A stretch of DNA of 64,000 nucleotides from Strigamia acuminata. Its lineage: Eukaryota > Arthropoda > Chilopoda > Geophilomorpha > Linotaeniidae. The position numbers were made by a program, and so were the translations under genes. The stretch spans positions 8,148,427 to 8,212,426 of the forward strand of contig OX442315.1 of the NCBI GenBank assembly GCA_949358305.1, given 5' to 3'. Below the pieces are notes generated by a model. It was not told the origin of the DNA. It was given only the letters and a program-made list of their open reading frames with translations, and ran no database searches. Shown one piece after another: positions 9,570 through 18,360 of the stretch (position 1 is the first letter of the stretch; each line of letters starts with the position of its first letter).

Positions 9570-10754
9570 ATGCCGCACAAGAAATCAGCCGCGAGTCTGG
9601 AAGAGATGTGTTTAAATACCGTAACCACCAATTTCGTTGCGTTGGAACACGAATTAGCGAATAAGCCATCCCAATTTACCGGCATGATATACGAACGAAT
9701 GTGTCGGGAATTTCCGCGTACTAATTATTCTCCGGAAATCTTCATTCATTCCCGCACCAAATCACTACGAATAGTTAACAAGATTGGTGTGTCCATCGAT
9801 AAAATAGGCTTCGTGTGTAAAAACCTCTTGAGCTTACAGTTAGATTTATTAGATCCACCCATGTGTTTACAATCTGTAACCAAACTGTTCCAGAATTTAC
9901 CACGACTTCAACATTTAGACATATCCGTACTCTGCACGGATCAATTCGCAGCCGCAATCGGTCAAAATTGTCCGCAATTGACCAAACTTTCTATTACTGG
10001 TTTCTCTAAAGTCGTAGATGCAGGATTTCGTCCATTAATCGGGTGCACAAAACTGACGTTTTTGGATCTCTGTCGTTCCAAGCTGACAGTCGACGTGTTT
10101 TTGTTCCTTCTAGACGGACTGCCTCTTTTGAAGGAGTTTAAAACATCGCTCTGGTGGAGCGAGATAATTGGAACTTTAAAACGACGATCAAACCCAACAT
10201 CGCGCACGTATTTATTGGAGAAAATGTTACACCATGGTGTTACCCATCGGAGAGACTTGATGTTTGTTAACACCACTTTCCCAAATTTACGTGAGTTATC
10301 TATTGAGCTAATGGACGTGAATTTTGCCTCTGTACTGTGCAATAACTACATTAATATACTGCAACGACTTACCACTCTGCGAATGGTTAAGTTTGGAGAT
10401 GATATGAGTGAATCGCAAATGAAAACGCTTCTGCAGAAGTGTGAGAATTTAGAAGTTTTACTTGTTGTAAATTGTGGTGTTCTTACTGACAATTTGATTC
10501 TGGATCTTGCCGGATCGAATGGCTTTAAGCGCCTAAAAGTTTTGAAGTTAATTGGTTGCAGTTCGGTTAGTTTGGTTTCGATCATGAGATTGGTGAAAAT
10601 GCGAAATCCGTTAAAGAAGTTGATGTGGAAAGATTGCGTTAATTTGGGAGATTCCGCTCGTGTATCACTCAAAAGTTTTGCGAAAAATCACAACTTGGAT
10701 TTGAAGCCTGATTTACAAGTAATTGTCGAGTGGTACCCGTACTATTTAATTTAG
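9570..10754 (+). CDS. LRR protein with N-terminal BC-box-like motif (LRR gene 1)
   Basis: 394 aa, uninterrupted, start ATG at 9570 (MPHKKS). Residues 9-18 (SLEEMCLNTV) fit the Elongin-C BC-box consensus. A conserved P about 20 residues later could be a degenerate Cul2 box. The rest is a run of cysteine-containing LRRs (CKNL..L.L, LPRLQHL, CPQLTKL, CTKLTFLDL, LPLLKEF, CENLEVLLV) plus a basic LKRRSNPTSRTYLLE hinge. No signal peptide or membrane segment, so probably intracellular. By analogy with the ZYG11/ZER1/LRR1 families it may recruit substrates to a Cullin-2 ligase; this is inference. F-box-type assignment is the main alternative. Confidence 0.85.
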   Translation: MPHKKSAASLEEMCLNTVTTNFVALEHELANKPSQFTGMIYERMCREFPRTNYSPEIFIHSRTKSLRIVNKIGVSIDKIGFVCKNLLSLQLDLLDPPMCLQSVTKLFQNLPRLQHLDISVLCTDQFAAAIGQNCPQLTKLSITGFSKVVDAGFRPLIGCTKLTFLDLCRSKLTVDVFLFLLDGLPLLKEFKTSLWWSEIIGTLKRRSNPTSRTYLLEKMLHHGVTHRRDLMFVNTTFPNLRELSIELMDVNFASVLCNNYINILQRLTTLRMVKFGDDMSESQMKTLLQKCENLEVLLVVNCGVLTDNLILDLAGSNGFKRLKVLKLIGCSSVSLVSIMRLVKMRNPLKKLMWKDCVNLGDSARVSLKSFAKNHNLDLKPDLQVIVEWYPYYLI

Positions 10755-11104
10755 TCCAACACACAATTTTGCACATTATACACATTGGTATAACTAATTA
10801 TTATTCTTAATTATCCGATGCTGTGATTTTTTCATAACACATCAAAGATCAGACATCTTTGTGCAATAGAAGTTAGGGAAGTTATGGAGTAGATTCATAA
10901 ATTTGCAGACATGATTTCGACCAATTCTTGTATTTTATTTTTTTATTTTATTTTATTTACTGCAAATACTGTTGGAATGTTGTATACATATGGCAATGAT
11001 TGTTCAGTCTAGTTGTAAAGTATCACAATTTGGATTACTGTACGGTTGAAGATCAGTTAAATTATTTTCATCTAAAGTAAAAATGTTAAGTTCTCGGAGC
11101 TGAT
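10755..11104. other. Intergenic region after LRR gene 1
   Basis: AT-rich. It contains partial copies of the LRR 3' tail repeat (the stem AACACATCAAAGATCAGACA near 10836, and CAGACATGATTTCGACCAATTC near 10905, which recurs near 34100). No ORF or RNA gene seen. Confidence 0.6.
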
Positions 11105-11288
11105 GTGGACAACACAAATGATTGGTTAATTTTTAAATCCACTTATTAGATGATAGAGTGGCCAACAGGGGTGTTGACAACTCAAATAACCAATGGCCAT
11201 CGTTGGTAAATATGTTCGTCCTACGTTTCTCGCTGGATATATGCAAATAGTTTAGTCATTCGTTCAGTCTTAAGTGCTTCTAGCGAAC
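11105..11288 (+). promoter_or_regulatory. Promoter of LRR gene 2
   Basis: Same block as upstream of gene 1: ATTGGTTA ... AATAACCAATG, TATATG with octamer ATGCAAAT at 11241-11248, initiator TCAGT at 11264-11268, ATG at 11289. Confidence 0.6.
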
Positions 11289-12416
11289 ATGCCGTACCGG
11301 AAATCGGTTCCAAGTCTGGAACACGAATTAGCGGATCAGCCATCCGAAATTATCGGCATGTTATACGAACGAATGTGTAGGGAATTTCGGAATACCAAAT
11401 TGTCGCCGGAAATCTTCATTCATTCCGGCACCAAATCACTACGGAATGTCCACAACTTTGGTCTGTCCATCGATCTCGTATTGGATAAAATAAGCGCCGT
11501 GTGTAAAAACCTCATATCATTAGACTTAAATTTGTTTAACATATTCCAACCAGATACGCATTTACAATCTGTAACCAAACTGTTGACACATTCACCGCGA
11601 CTTCACCATTTATCCTTGTCCGGCATAAACAGCACGGATGAATTCGTAGCCGCAGTCGGTCAAAATTGTCAGCAATTAACCAAATTTTCTCTTTATCTTT
11701 GTCGTACACGCGAAGGTGCAGAATTTCGTCCATTAATCCAGTGTACGAAACTGACGTTTTTGGATCTCTCGGATTCCTGGCTGACAGTCGACGTGTGTTT
11801 GTTCCTTCTAGACGGACTGCCTCTTTTGAAAGAGTTTCAAACACATGTCTGGGGGAGCGAGATAATTGATGCTTTAAAACGACGATCAAACCCAACATCG
11901 CGCACCTACTTATTGGAGGAAATGTTCCATCAAGAAGACATTCAAGAACACATCGTGTTTGTTAACACCACTTTTCCAAATTTACGTGGGTTATGTATTA
12001 GTGGAATAGACGCGAATTTTGCCTCGGTACTTTGCAGCAACAACATTAACGTTCTGCAACGACTAAACACTCTACGACTGGAGATTGAAGATGATTTGAG
12101 TGAATTGCACTTGAAAACGCTTCTGCAGAAGTGTGAGAATTTAGAAGTTTTAATTGTTGCAAATTGTGGTATTCTTACTGACAATTTGATTCTGGATCTT
12201 GCCGGATCGAATGGCTTTAAACATTTGAAATCTTTGGAATTAGAGTGTTGTGAAGGGGTAAGTTTGACCTCGATAATGAAATTGATAGAAATGCGAAGTC
12301 CGTTGGAAGAGTTGGAGTTTACAGATTGTGGAAATATTGACGAATCCGATCGTAAAAAAATTAAACGTTATGCGAAAAATCACAACTTGAATCTGAACTT
12401 GAAATTTAGCTGTTGA
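11289..12416 (+). CDS. LRR protein lacking the BC box (LRR gene 2)
   Basis: 375 aa, open throughout, start ATG at 11289 (MPYRKS). Compared with its paralogues it lacks about 15 residues: SVPSLEE joins directly to LEHELADQPSE, removing the CLNTV half of the BC-box-like motif. The deletion is in frame and the lost DNA was bounded by a short CTGGAA/TTGGAA repeat, which suggests slippage. All LRRs remain (LHHLSLSG, CQQLTKFSL, CTKLTFLDLSDS, CENLEVLIV). If the BC-box reading is right, this copy would bind substrate but not the ligase. Confidence 0.8.
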   Translation: MPYRKSVPSLEHELADQPSEIIGMLYERMCREFRNTKLSPEIFIHSGTKSLRNVHNFGLSIDLVLDKISAVCKNLISLDLNLFNIFQPDTHLQSVTKLLTHSPRLHHLSLSGINSTDEFVAAVGQNCQQLTKFSLYLCRTREGAEFRPLIQCTKLTFLDLSDSWLTVDVCLFLLDGLPLLKEFQTHVWGSEIIDALKRRSNPTSRTYLLEEMFHQEDIQEHIVFVNTTFPNLRGLCISGIDANFASVLCSNNINVLQRLNTLRLEIEDDLSELHLKTLLQKCENLEVLIVANCGILTDNLILDLAGSNGFKHLKSLELECCEGVSLTSIMKLIEMRSPLEELEFTDCGNIDESDRKKIKRYAKNHNLNLNLKFSC

Positions 12417-12624
12417 AATTTGAATTTATTTAAACACACAAAAGAACTGTGCCATTATTTGTTGATGATAAATAAAAACAATCTGCAGAAAAAATTCAAA
12501 ATCTAGAATGATGTAAAACTTTTGCAAGTTCCGTAAAGTGAAACGTTGAACCACCGTTACCGAGACTCGCCAATCCACATTCGTAACGTACGTATCACGT
12601 ACATCTCAGCCGCATATTATATAT
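12417..12624. other. Intergenic region
   Basis: AATAAA at about 12470 probably ends LRR gene 2 transcripts. Nothing else recognisable before the LRR relic. Confidence 0.4.
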
Positions 12625-12768
12625 ATGGCGGAGTTGTTAGCGACACAGAGTCCTTTGAAGAAGTTAGTCGTTACGGGTTGTGATAATATTGACGATTCAG
12701 CTTACGACGAAATTGTAACTTATGTTAGAAGTAACAATTTGGATTTGAAGTTCAAATACAGTAACTGA
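12625..12768 (+). pseudogene. 3' fragment of a gene-6-type LRR gene
   Basis: 48 codons nearly identical to the last codons of the LRR gene ending at 25672 (ELLATQSPLKKLVVTGCDNI..SAYDEIVTY). It is followed by the same 3' flank (TATCAATAAATATGTG). It is the left end of a segmental duplication that continues into the promoter of LRR gene 3. Confidence 0.8.
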
Positions 12769-13140
12769 CTAAAAATCTCGCTTATCAATAAATATGTGTA
12801 TATTACAAATAGAAATCGTTAGGTATAACTTTATTTTTAATTACCTGTGTTTCGATCAAGAAGTTGTAGCAAGTGATGCCAAGTCCTTTGGAAGTCGTAA
12901 TCTTGAATTTGGACTATTCAGATTGTGAAGAAATAATAATTAGAAGTTTTGTATAAAAAAATAACTGTTTACGCGTGGGATTTAATTTACTGTATTGAAA
13001 TAAATGCTAGCGTCTTATTTCTTTACTTTTCAATTCAATAATTGTATTTAAACCCTTTGTACTGCAAAGACTGTTGGAATGTTGTATAGAATGCAATGAT
13101 TGTTTAGTCTAGTTGTAATTTAATGTATGTAATTTGGAGT
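12769..13140. other. Duplicated intergenic spacer
   Basis: Matches 25673-26045 over nearly its whole length (for example CAATGATTGTTTAGTCTAG against CAATGATTGCTCAGTCTAG). It has no ORF. It links the gene-6-type tail to the next LRR promoter in both places. Confidence 0.7.
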
Positions 13141-13307
13141 ACACATCGGACTGATTGGCTAATTTTTAAATCCACTTATTAGATGGTAAAATACCCACTA
13201 GGGGTGTTGAAAACTCAAATAACCAATGACAGTCGTTGATTAATATGTTCGTCTTACGTTTCTCGCTGGATATACCGGTTTGGTCATTCGTTCAGTCGTA
13301 AGTGAAC
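13141..13307 (+). promoter_or_regulatory. Promoter of LRR gene 3, octamer deleted
   Basis: Has the inverted CCAAT pair and CGTTTCTCGCTGGATATA as in the other copies, but CTGGATATA joins CCGGTTTGG, so ATGCAAAT is missing. The TCAGT initiator is at about 13292. Confidence 0.55.
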
Positions 13308-14524
13308 ATGCCGTACAGGAAATCAGTTCCGAGTCTGGAAGAAATGTGTTTAAATACCGTAACCATCAATTTCGTTGCGTTGCAACACGAACTAGCGGAT
13401 CAGCCATCCGGAATTATCGGTATGATATACGAACGAATGTGTCGGAAATTTCCGCGTACCAATTTGCCTCCTGAAATCTTCATTCATTCCGGCACCAAAT
13501 CACTACGGAAAGTTAAAAACTTTGGTCTGTCCATCGATGTCCTATTGGATAAAATAGGCGTCGTGTGTAAAAACCTCTTAATTTTAGATTTATATTTTTT
13601 ACATTCACCCGTTTGTTTACAATCTCTAACCAAACTGTTGGCAGATTTACCACGACTTCAACATTTAGACCTGTGCGGAATAAACTGCACGGATGAAATA
13701 GTAGCCGCAATCGGTCAAATTTGTCAGCAATTGACCAAATGTTCTCTTGGTAAATTCGACGGATGCATAGAACAATTTCGTCCATTAATCCGGTGTACGA
13801 AACTTACCTTTTTGGAACTCTGGAATTGCAGGCTGACGGTCGGCGTGTGTTTGTTCCTTCTAGACGAACTGCCTCTTTTGATAGAGTTTAGAATTAATGA
13901 CTGCTGGAGCGAGATAATTGGTGCTTTAAAACGACGATCAAACCCAACTTCGCGAACCTACTTATTGAAGGAAATGTCACACGATTTGAATCTAGAAAAC
14001 GTCACGTAAAAACTCACGTAAATTTGGGAAAGTGGTGTTAACAAAACACCACTTTCCCAAATTTACGTGAGTTATCTATTCGTGGAATGGACGTGAATTT
14101 TGCCTCGGTACTGTGCAGCAACAACATTAACTTACTGCAACGACTAACCACTCTGCGAATGGTTAAGTTTAGAGATGATATGAGTGAATCGCAAATGAAA
14201 ACGCTTCTGCAACAGTGTGAGAATTTACAAGTTTTACTTGTTGCAAATTGTGCCATTCTTACTGACAATTTGATTCTGGATCTTGCCGGATCGATTGGCT
14301 TTAAGCATCTAAAAGTTTTGAAGTTAATTGGTTGCGATTCGGTTAGTTTGGTTTCGATTATGAGATTGGTTTTTATGCGAAATCCGTTGAAGAAGTTGAT
14401 GTGGAAACATTGCGTTAATTTGGGAGATTCCGCTGTTGTATCACTCAAAAGTTTTGCGAAAAATCACAACTTGGATTTGAAGGTTGATTTAATTGTCGAG
14501 TGGTACCCGTACTATTTAATTTAG
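13308..14524 (+). pseudogene. LRR gene 3, broken by a palindromic insertion
   Basis: Starts normally at ATG 13308 (MPYRKS, SLEEMCLNTV) and is open to a TAA at 14007-14009. The other half continues in a different frame (14087-14524) with full LRR similarity (LLQQCENLQVLLVANC, LIGCDSVSLVSIMRL). The break is a perfect 29-nt inverted repeat (14011-14039 and 14045-14073, 5-nt loop). It replaces the ATGTTTGTT found in paralogues with an inverted copy of the following CACTTTCCCAAATTTACG segment. Both the stop and the frame change come from this one event, and the flanking code is otherwise sound, so the loss is recent. Confidence 0.88.
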
Positions 14525-15050
14525 TCCAACACACAATTTTGGAAATCAACCAATTTTTGTTTCTGTTTCGCTATTTTTCAAACATCTTTTTTATAGACAA
14601 TAAACTTAAATATTTTAACAAAAGCTACTTTTTTCTACATTTTATTGTCTTTTGCGCCATGTGCAAACATTTGTTTAAAAATGTATAAACATTGGTATGA
14701 CTAATTATTATTCGTAATTATCTGATGCTGTGATTTTCCCATAACACATCAAAGATCAGACATCTTTGTGCAATAGAAGTTAGAGAGTAAAAGAAAGTCT
14801 GATGGGACAAAATCTTAAAGATACTTTTGCGTGAACCTTTCTACGTCATTACATTGGGGAATTTTGCAGAGCGTAAATAATTGTGGAACAGCCGATAGAA
14901 AATATTCCCAAAAGAGTAAAAATATGCTTCTGTAGGATGCATAGTTTTCTAGTAATTTGCATTTGATTACGACACTAGTGTCAAACAAGTTTGTAATAAT
15001 GAAAATCATGTCGAAGAAGAAATAATTCGAAGTTTTGTTAAAAGTCAACA
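14525..15050. other. LRR 3' tail repeat and AT-rich spacer
   Basis: 14533-14898 is the tail found after several LRR genes (near-identical copies at 27170-27553 and 33770-34050; inverted ones at 48241-48420 and 52320-52580). It includes a probable polyadenylation region (GACAATAAACTTAAATATTTTAAC) and a hairpin-prone CATCAAAGATCAGACATCTTTG. No coding ORF is supported. Confidence 0.6.
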
Positions 15051-15422
15051 ATGAATGCATGCTGTATGTTGCTTCTTCAATCTTCGCCATTTTCGCAGTT
15101 TCTTTCGAACGTTGTGTTGATTGCTTTGGTCGTTTTTCTGGATGGCACTGCTAGCAGTATTTTGCAATGTGCCTACTCTTGCCCCACTCGTAACAGACGG
15201 GTTTGCGGAGTTATCTCTGCAATGAACCGAAGAATACGTTTACAATCTAAGTGCAACGCTGACTTTCACCACGAACACAATAGGTTTAATACAAGCATAA
15301 TACGAGCCAAAAGGATTGCTACACTCATCTTTTGTATTTCTGAGTTTAAAAAGAGAAATATAATACTATGTATAATAATGGACAATACACATGGAGCTAC
15401 ATATAGCAAGAAAAAATGGTAG
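15051..15422 (+). CDS. Small possibly secreted, Kazal-like ORF
   Basis: 123 aa from ATG 15051. The N-terminus has a hydrophobic stretch (FLSNVVLIALVVFLDG) that could be a signal peptide. After it, spacing CAYSCPTRNRRVCG followed by a single C in LQSKCNADFHHE resembles a reduced, four-cysteine Kazal-type inhibitor domain. The last 45 residues look like read-through into non-coding sequence, so the true 3' end may be spliced. A relic of the central part lies at about 27695-27770. It is the only candidate host gene here that is not an LRR. The similarity is by eye and weak. Confidence 0.4.
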   Translation: MNACCMLLLQSSPFSQFLSNVVLIALVVFLDGTASSILQCAYSCPTRNRRVCGVISAMNRRIRLQSKCNADFHHEHNRFNTSIIRAKRIATLIFCISEFKKRNIILCIIMDNTHGATYSKKKW

Positions 15423-15669
15423 AACGTTTGTAAAAATAATTTTCTTTTATTTTTCTAAAGAAAATGCACGTGCCGATGTCGAGTATGCACATTTCTGTGT
15501 TGGCTTAAACTAAACTAAATTACTCAGAATGGTGAGTAAGTTGGAAGTCCAAGTTGTGAATTTGCTCATAACTTTTAATGGCTTTGTAATCGGAACGGCC
15601 TAACTTTGAACAAGTTTTGAACGTCACTTTCTACAACGGACTTCGCATTTCTATCAACTCCATGATCGA

Positions 15670-17010
15670 TGTGGAAACTGGTTTTATCGGCGGCTTCCGT
15701 ACGTTCGCGCATCGCTACTTCGAATCTAAAAAAGTCCAAAAATTCTTTAACAACCCAAGGTGCATCTCCTCGTGGACGTGCAAAATCATGTTGTATGCTG
15801 GTTGGCACAGCACGCGCGAGTATTGGGCATAACAATGGGCCAAAGGTTTCCGCCGGTACTCCGAGGTTTTCGAGGCTTTTAATATGCAGGTCGCAGAAAT
15901 CATAGAGTCTCCGTAGGGCCGCCACATCTTCTACTCGTTTCACGGATGGCATTTCGAGCAGCTTGGCCATGTGCGCACCGACAATTTGTTCCTTGCGACC
16001 AAATCGATTGGTGAGCAGGGTAATGGCGGTGTCGTAGTTAAGTTCCGTTACGGTCAGTCCGCTGATCGCATTCGCTGCAAGTCCTTCGACGAGTGACCGC
16101 AAATATACAAACTTGGCGGTTTTGGGCAACGCCGTATTATTGTGCACGCTCAATTCGAAATCGGACCAGAATCCCGTCCAGGTTTCCGGCGTGCCTTTAA
16201 ACTTGGCGACTTCTAACTTCGGCAGTTTCATCACTGCACATTGCGGTTGGATTGGGTTCGGGTTTTGCACAGGTGGAACGAAAAGAGGGTTAGCTAGTGG
16301 TATATTTGCGAGTGGTACTTGCGGTGGTATTTGCTGTGGTGGTGTTTGTTTCATTTGTGCGAGTTCTTTCAAGGCGACTTCGAGTGTGATTCGGGCGGCG
16401 GTCATCTCGTCTTGTAGTTCTTCCGCTTCGAATTCGTCTTGGTCCACCTCGTTCACGTCGGTGATCACGTCGGTGATCCCGTCGGCGATTATTGTGTCCA
16501 GTTTATCGATTTTCAAACGTTTTGTGATTAGTTGGGCTTGTATGCATAATAATCGTACCTCGTTGAGGGGATCCTCGGCCATTTCTTTCGTCAATCTCGC
16601 AAAAAGCGCACGCACGCTTTTTCTCTGTGTTTCCCTTTGTGCACGACTTCTTGCCAAATCGTCCATTTTCGCGTTCTGGTTCGTTTTTTAAGAATAAATC
16701 CCGGGTTTCGGCACCATATAACGTTGCACACGCAACTTGTATAAATGATTTAACTTAAAACGGTTTAAAACGACGGATGGAGTCGGATTCAGGTTGATTG
16801 TTGCGTACTCGAGAAATGATGTAGACAGGTTTACATTTGAAAAGACGGTGAAATTTATTCAAATTTTTAGGTATATAACACAAAAGGATTAAGCTAATCC
16901 TTAAATTCCAAGAATACAGATCCGGGTCACAAGTGAGCTTTTTTCACTTGCGCCACGGTGTTAAAAGACATAATTAAACTGGTTCACTTTGGAAACCACC
17001 AGTTTCCACA
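15670..17010 (-). mobile_element. Truncated BEL/Pao copy with inverted ends
   Basis: Flanked by a perfect 5-bp duplication ATCGA (15665-15669, 17011-17015). The minus strand runs: LTR (17010 to about 16717), primer site TGGTGCCGAAACCCGGGA (complementary to the 3' end of tRNA-Phe), gag start, then truncation. The far end is not an LTR end but an inverted copy of the LTR tip: both ends read TGTGGAAACTGGT inward (13 bp). A partial related LTR lies at 34748-34838. Confidence 0.8.
15676..16666 (-). pseudogene. BEL/Pao gag fragment
   Basis: Open from ATG 16666 for about 330 codons, then runs into the flanking LRR relic in a wrong frame to a stop at 15575. It has the N-terminal helical region and the Pao Gag core known as DUF1759 (KLPKLEVAKFKGTPETWTGFW, then YLRSLVEGLAANAISGL). 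The zinc knuckles, protease and all of pol are missing. It differs clearly from the BEL at 56153-61426, so it is another family. Confidence 0.85.
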
Positions 17011-17111
17011 ATCGACGTCAAACTAACCGAATTGCACCGCTGTAATTTCAAAACTTTATGACGTGCAAAACAACTCAATTTGGCCTAAAATAAATGACCA
17101 GAAGTGGAAAC

Positions 17112-17488
17112 TTATCGGAACTTCAAATCCAAGTTGTGAGTTTTCGCATAACTTTTAAATTTTCTACGATCGATGTCGTCACAACTACTACAAACTCTCA
17201 AGTAAAACCTTTCCAACGGACTTCGCATTTCTATCAATTTCATCATCGAGGTGAAACTAATCGAATGGCAACCAATTAACTTCAAAACTTTGAGATGTTT
17301 AAAGCCATTCGATCCAACCAGATCTAGAATCACATCGTCAGTAAGAACACCACAATTTAAAACATCTAAAACTTGTAAATTCTCACACTGCTGCAGAAGC
17401 ATATTCATTTGCAATTCACTCATACTATTTCCAATGTGATGCAGTCGTAGAGTGGTTAGTCGTTGAAGTACGTTTAATTTGTTGCTGC
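17112..17488 (-). pseudogene. C-terminal LRR remnant, inverted
   Basis: Minus-strand LRR code (NVLQRLTTLRL, LLQQCENLQVLDVLNCGVL, MKLIEMRSPLERF) ending in a stop at 17112. Its 5' side is cut at about 17488, where a plus-strand LRR gene begins in mid-codon at SVPSLEE. Two LRR pieces are thus joined head to head, by inversion or recombination between paralogues. Confidence 0.8.
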
Positions 17489-17910
17489 TCAGTTCCGAGT
17501 CTGGAAGAAATGTGTATAAATACCGTAACCACCAATTTTGATGTGTTGGAACACGAATTAGCGGATCAGCCACCCGAAATTATCTGTATGGTATACGATC
17601 GAATGTGTAGGGAATTTCGGGATACCAAATTGTCGCCGGAAATCTTCATTTATTCCGGCACCAAATCACTACGGAAAATCAACAACTTTGGTCTGTCCAT
17701 CGATTTCTTATTGGATAAAATAGGCGCCGTGTGTAAAAACCTCTTAATTTTAGATTTATATTTTTTACATCCACCCATTTGTTTACAATCTGTAACCAAA
17801 CTGTTGACAATTTTACCACTACTTCAACATTTAGACCTGTGCGGAATAAACTGCACGGATAAAATAGTAGCCGCAATCGGTCAAAATTGTCAGCAATTGA
17901 CCAAATGTTC

Positions 17911-18203
17911 TGTGAGGTTTGGACTACCTCACGTTCGCGTCGCGTGCGCGTGCCGGCCGTTGCGCGTCGTGTGTGATGCGCGTGTGACGTTTTGGCGTGT
18001 GTCGCGCGTGTTTGCCACCTGGCGCACCTGCCGGTGCTGGCCGATGACGTCAGATGCCGGGCCAATAGTAGAAGTCGTCTCATCACCAGCTGATTCGTTT
18101 TGTTTACATTTTTGTAGTTTTTGAGATGATTAAACAGTTTTGTACAACACTTGAACCAAGAGAGTCGTTAATTGTTTTCTCGTCGAACTTCACATATCCG
18201 ACA
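17911..18203 (+). repeat. gypsy-3 5' LTR
   Basis: 293 bp, starts TGTGAGGTTTGG and ends TATCCGACA. Very GC-rich centre (about 17925-18030) against the AT-rich LRR host. Confidence 0.95.
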
Positions 18204-18214
18204 TGGCGCAGTCG
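18204..18214 (+). promoter_or_regulatory. gypsy-3 primer binding site (tRNA-Ser)
   Basis: TGGCGCAGTCG is complementary to the 3' end of metazoan tRNA-Ser (acceptor strand CGACTGC, G, CCA). The leader from here to 18360 holds no ORF. Confidence 0.7.
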
Positions 18215-18360
18215 ACACGTTGAGCCGGGATAACGTCGCCGATACGTGAAGAGACGTGTAAGATTTCGCTCGCTTCGCGATCAGACGGACATTTGTACCG
18301 CGATAAAAGTGAAAGGACACTCGTGCGGTGTGTGTGAAGGAAAGGAACTCACGAAATAAA

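Larger units (their letters stand above)
15525..17080 (-). pseudogene. LRR 3' remnant split by a BEL fragment
   Basis: On the minus strand 17080-17011 reads as an LRR segment (FARLKVLKLQ..CNSVSLTS type), and 15669-15525 as the rest (IMELIEMRSPL..KVTFKTC, then a YKAIKSYE type). Joined at the duplicated ATCGA they match the C-terminus of the 49928-51109 and 62623-62976 genes. Only the last about 70 codons survive. Confidence 0.75.
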
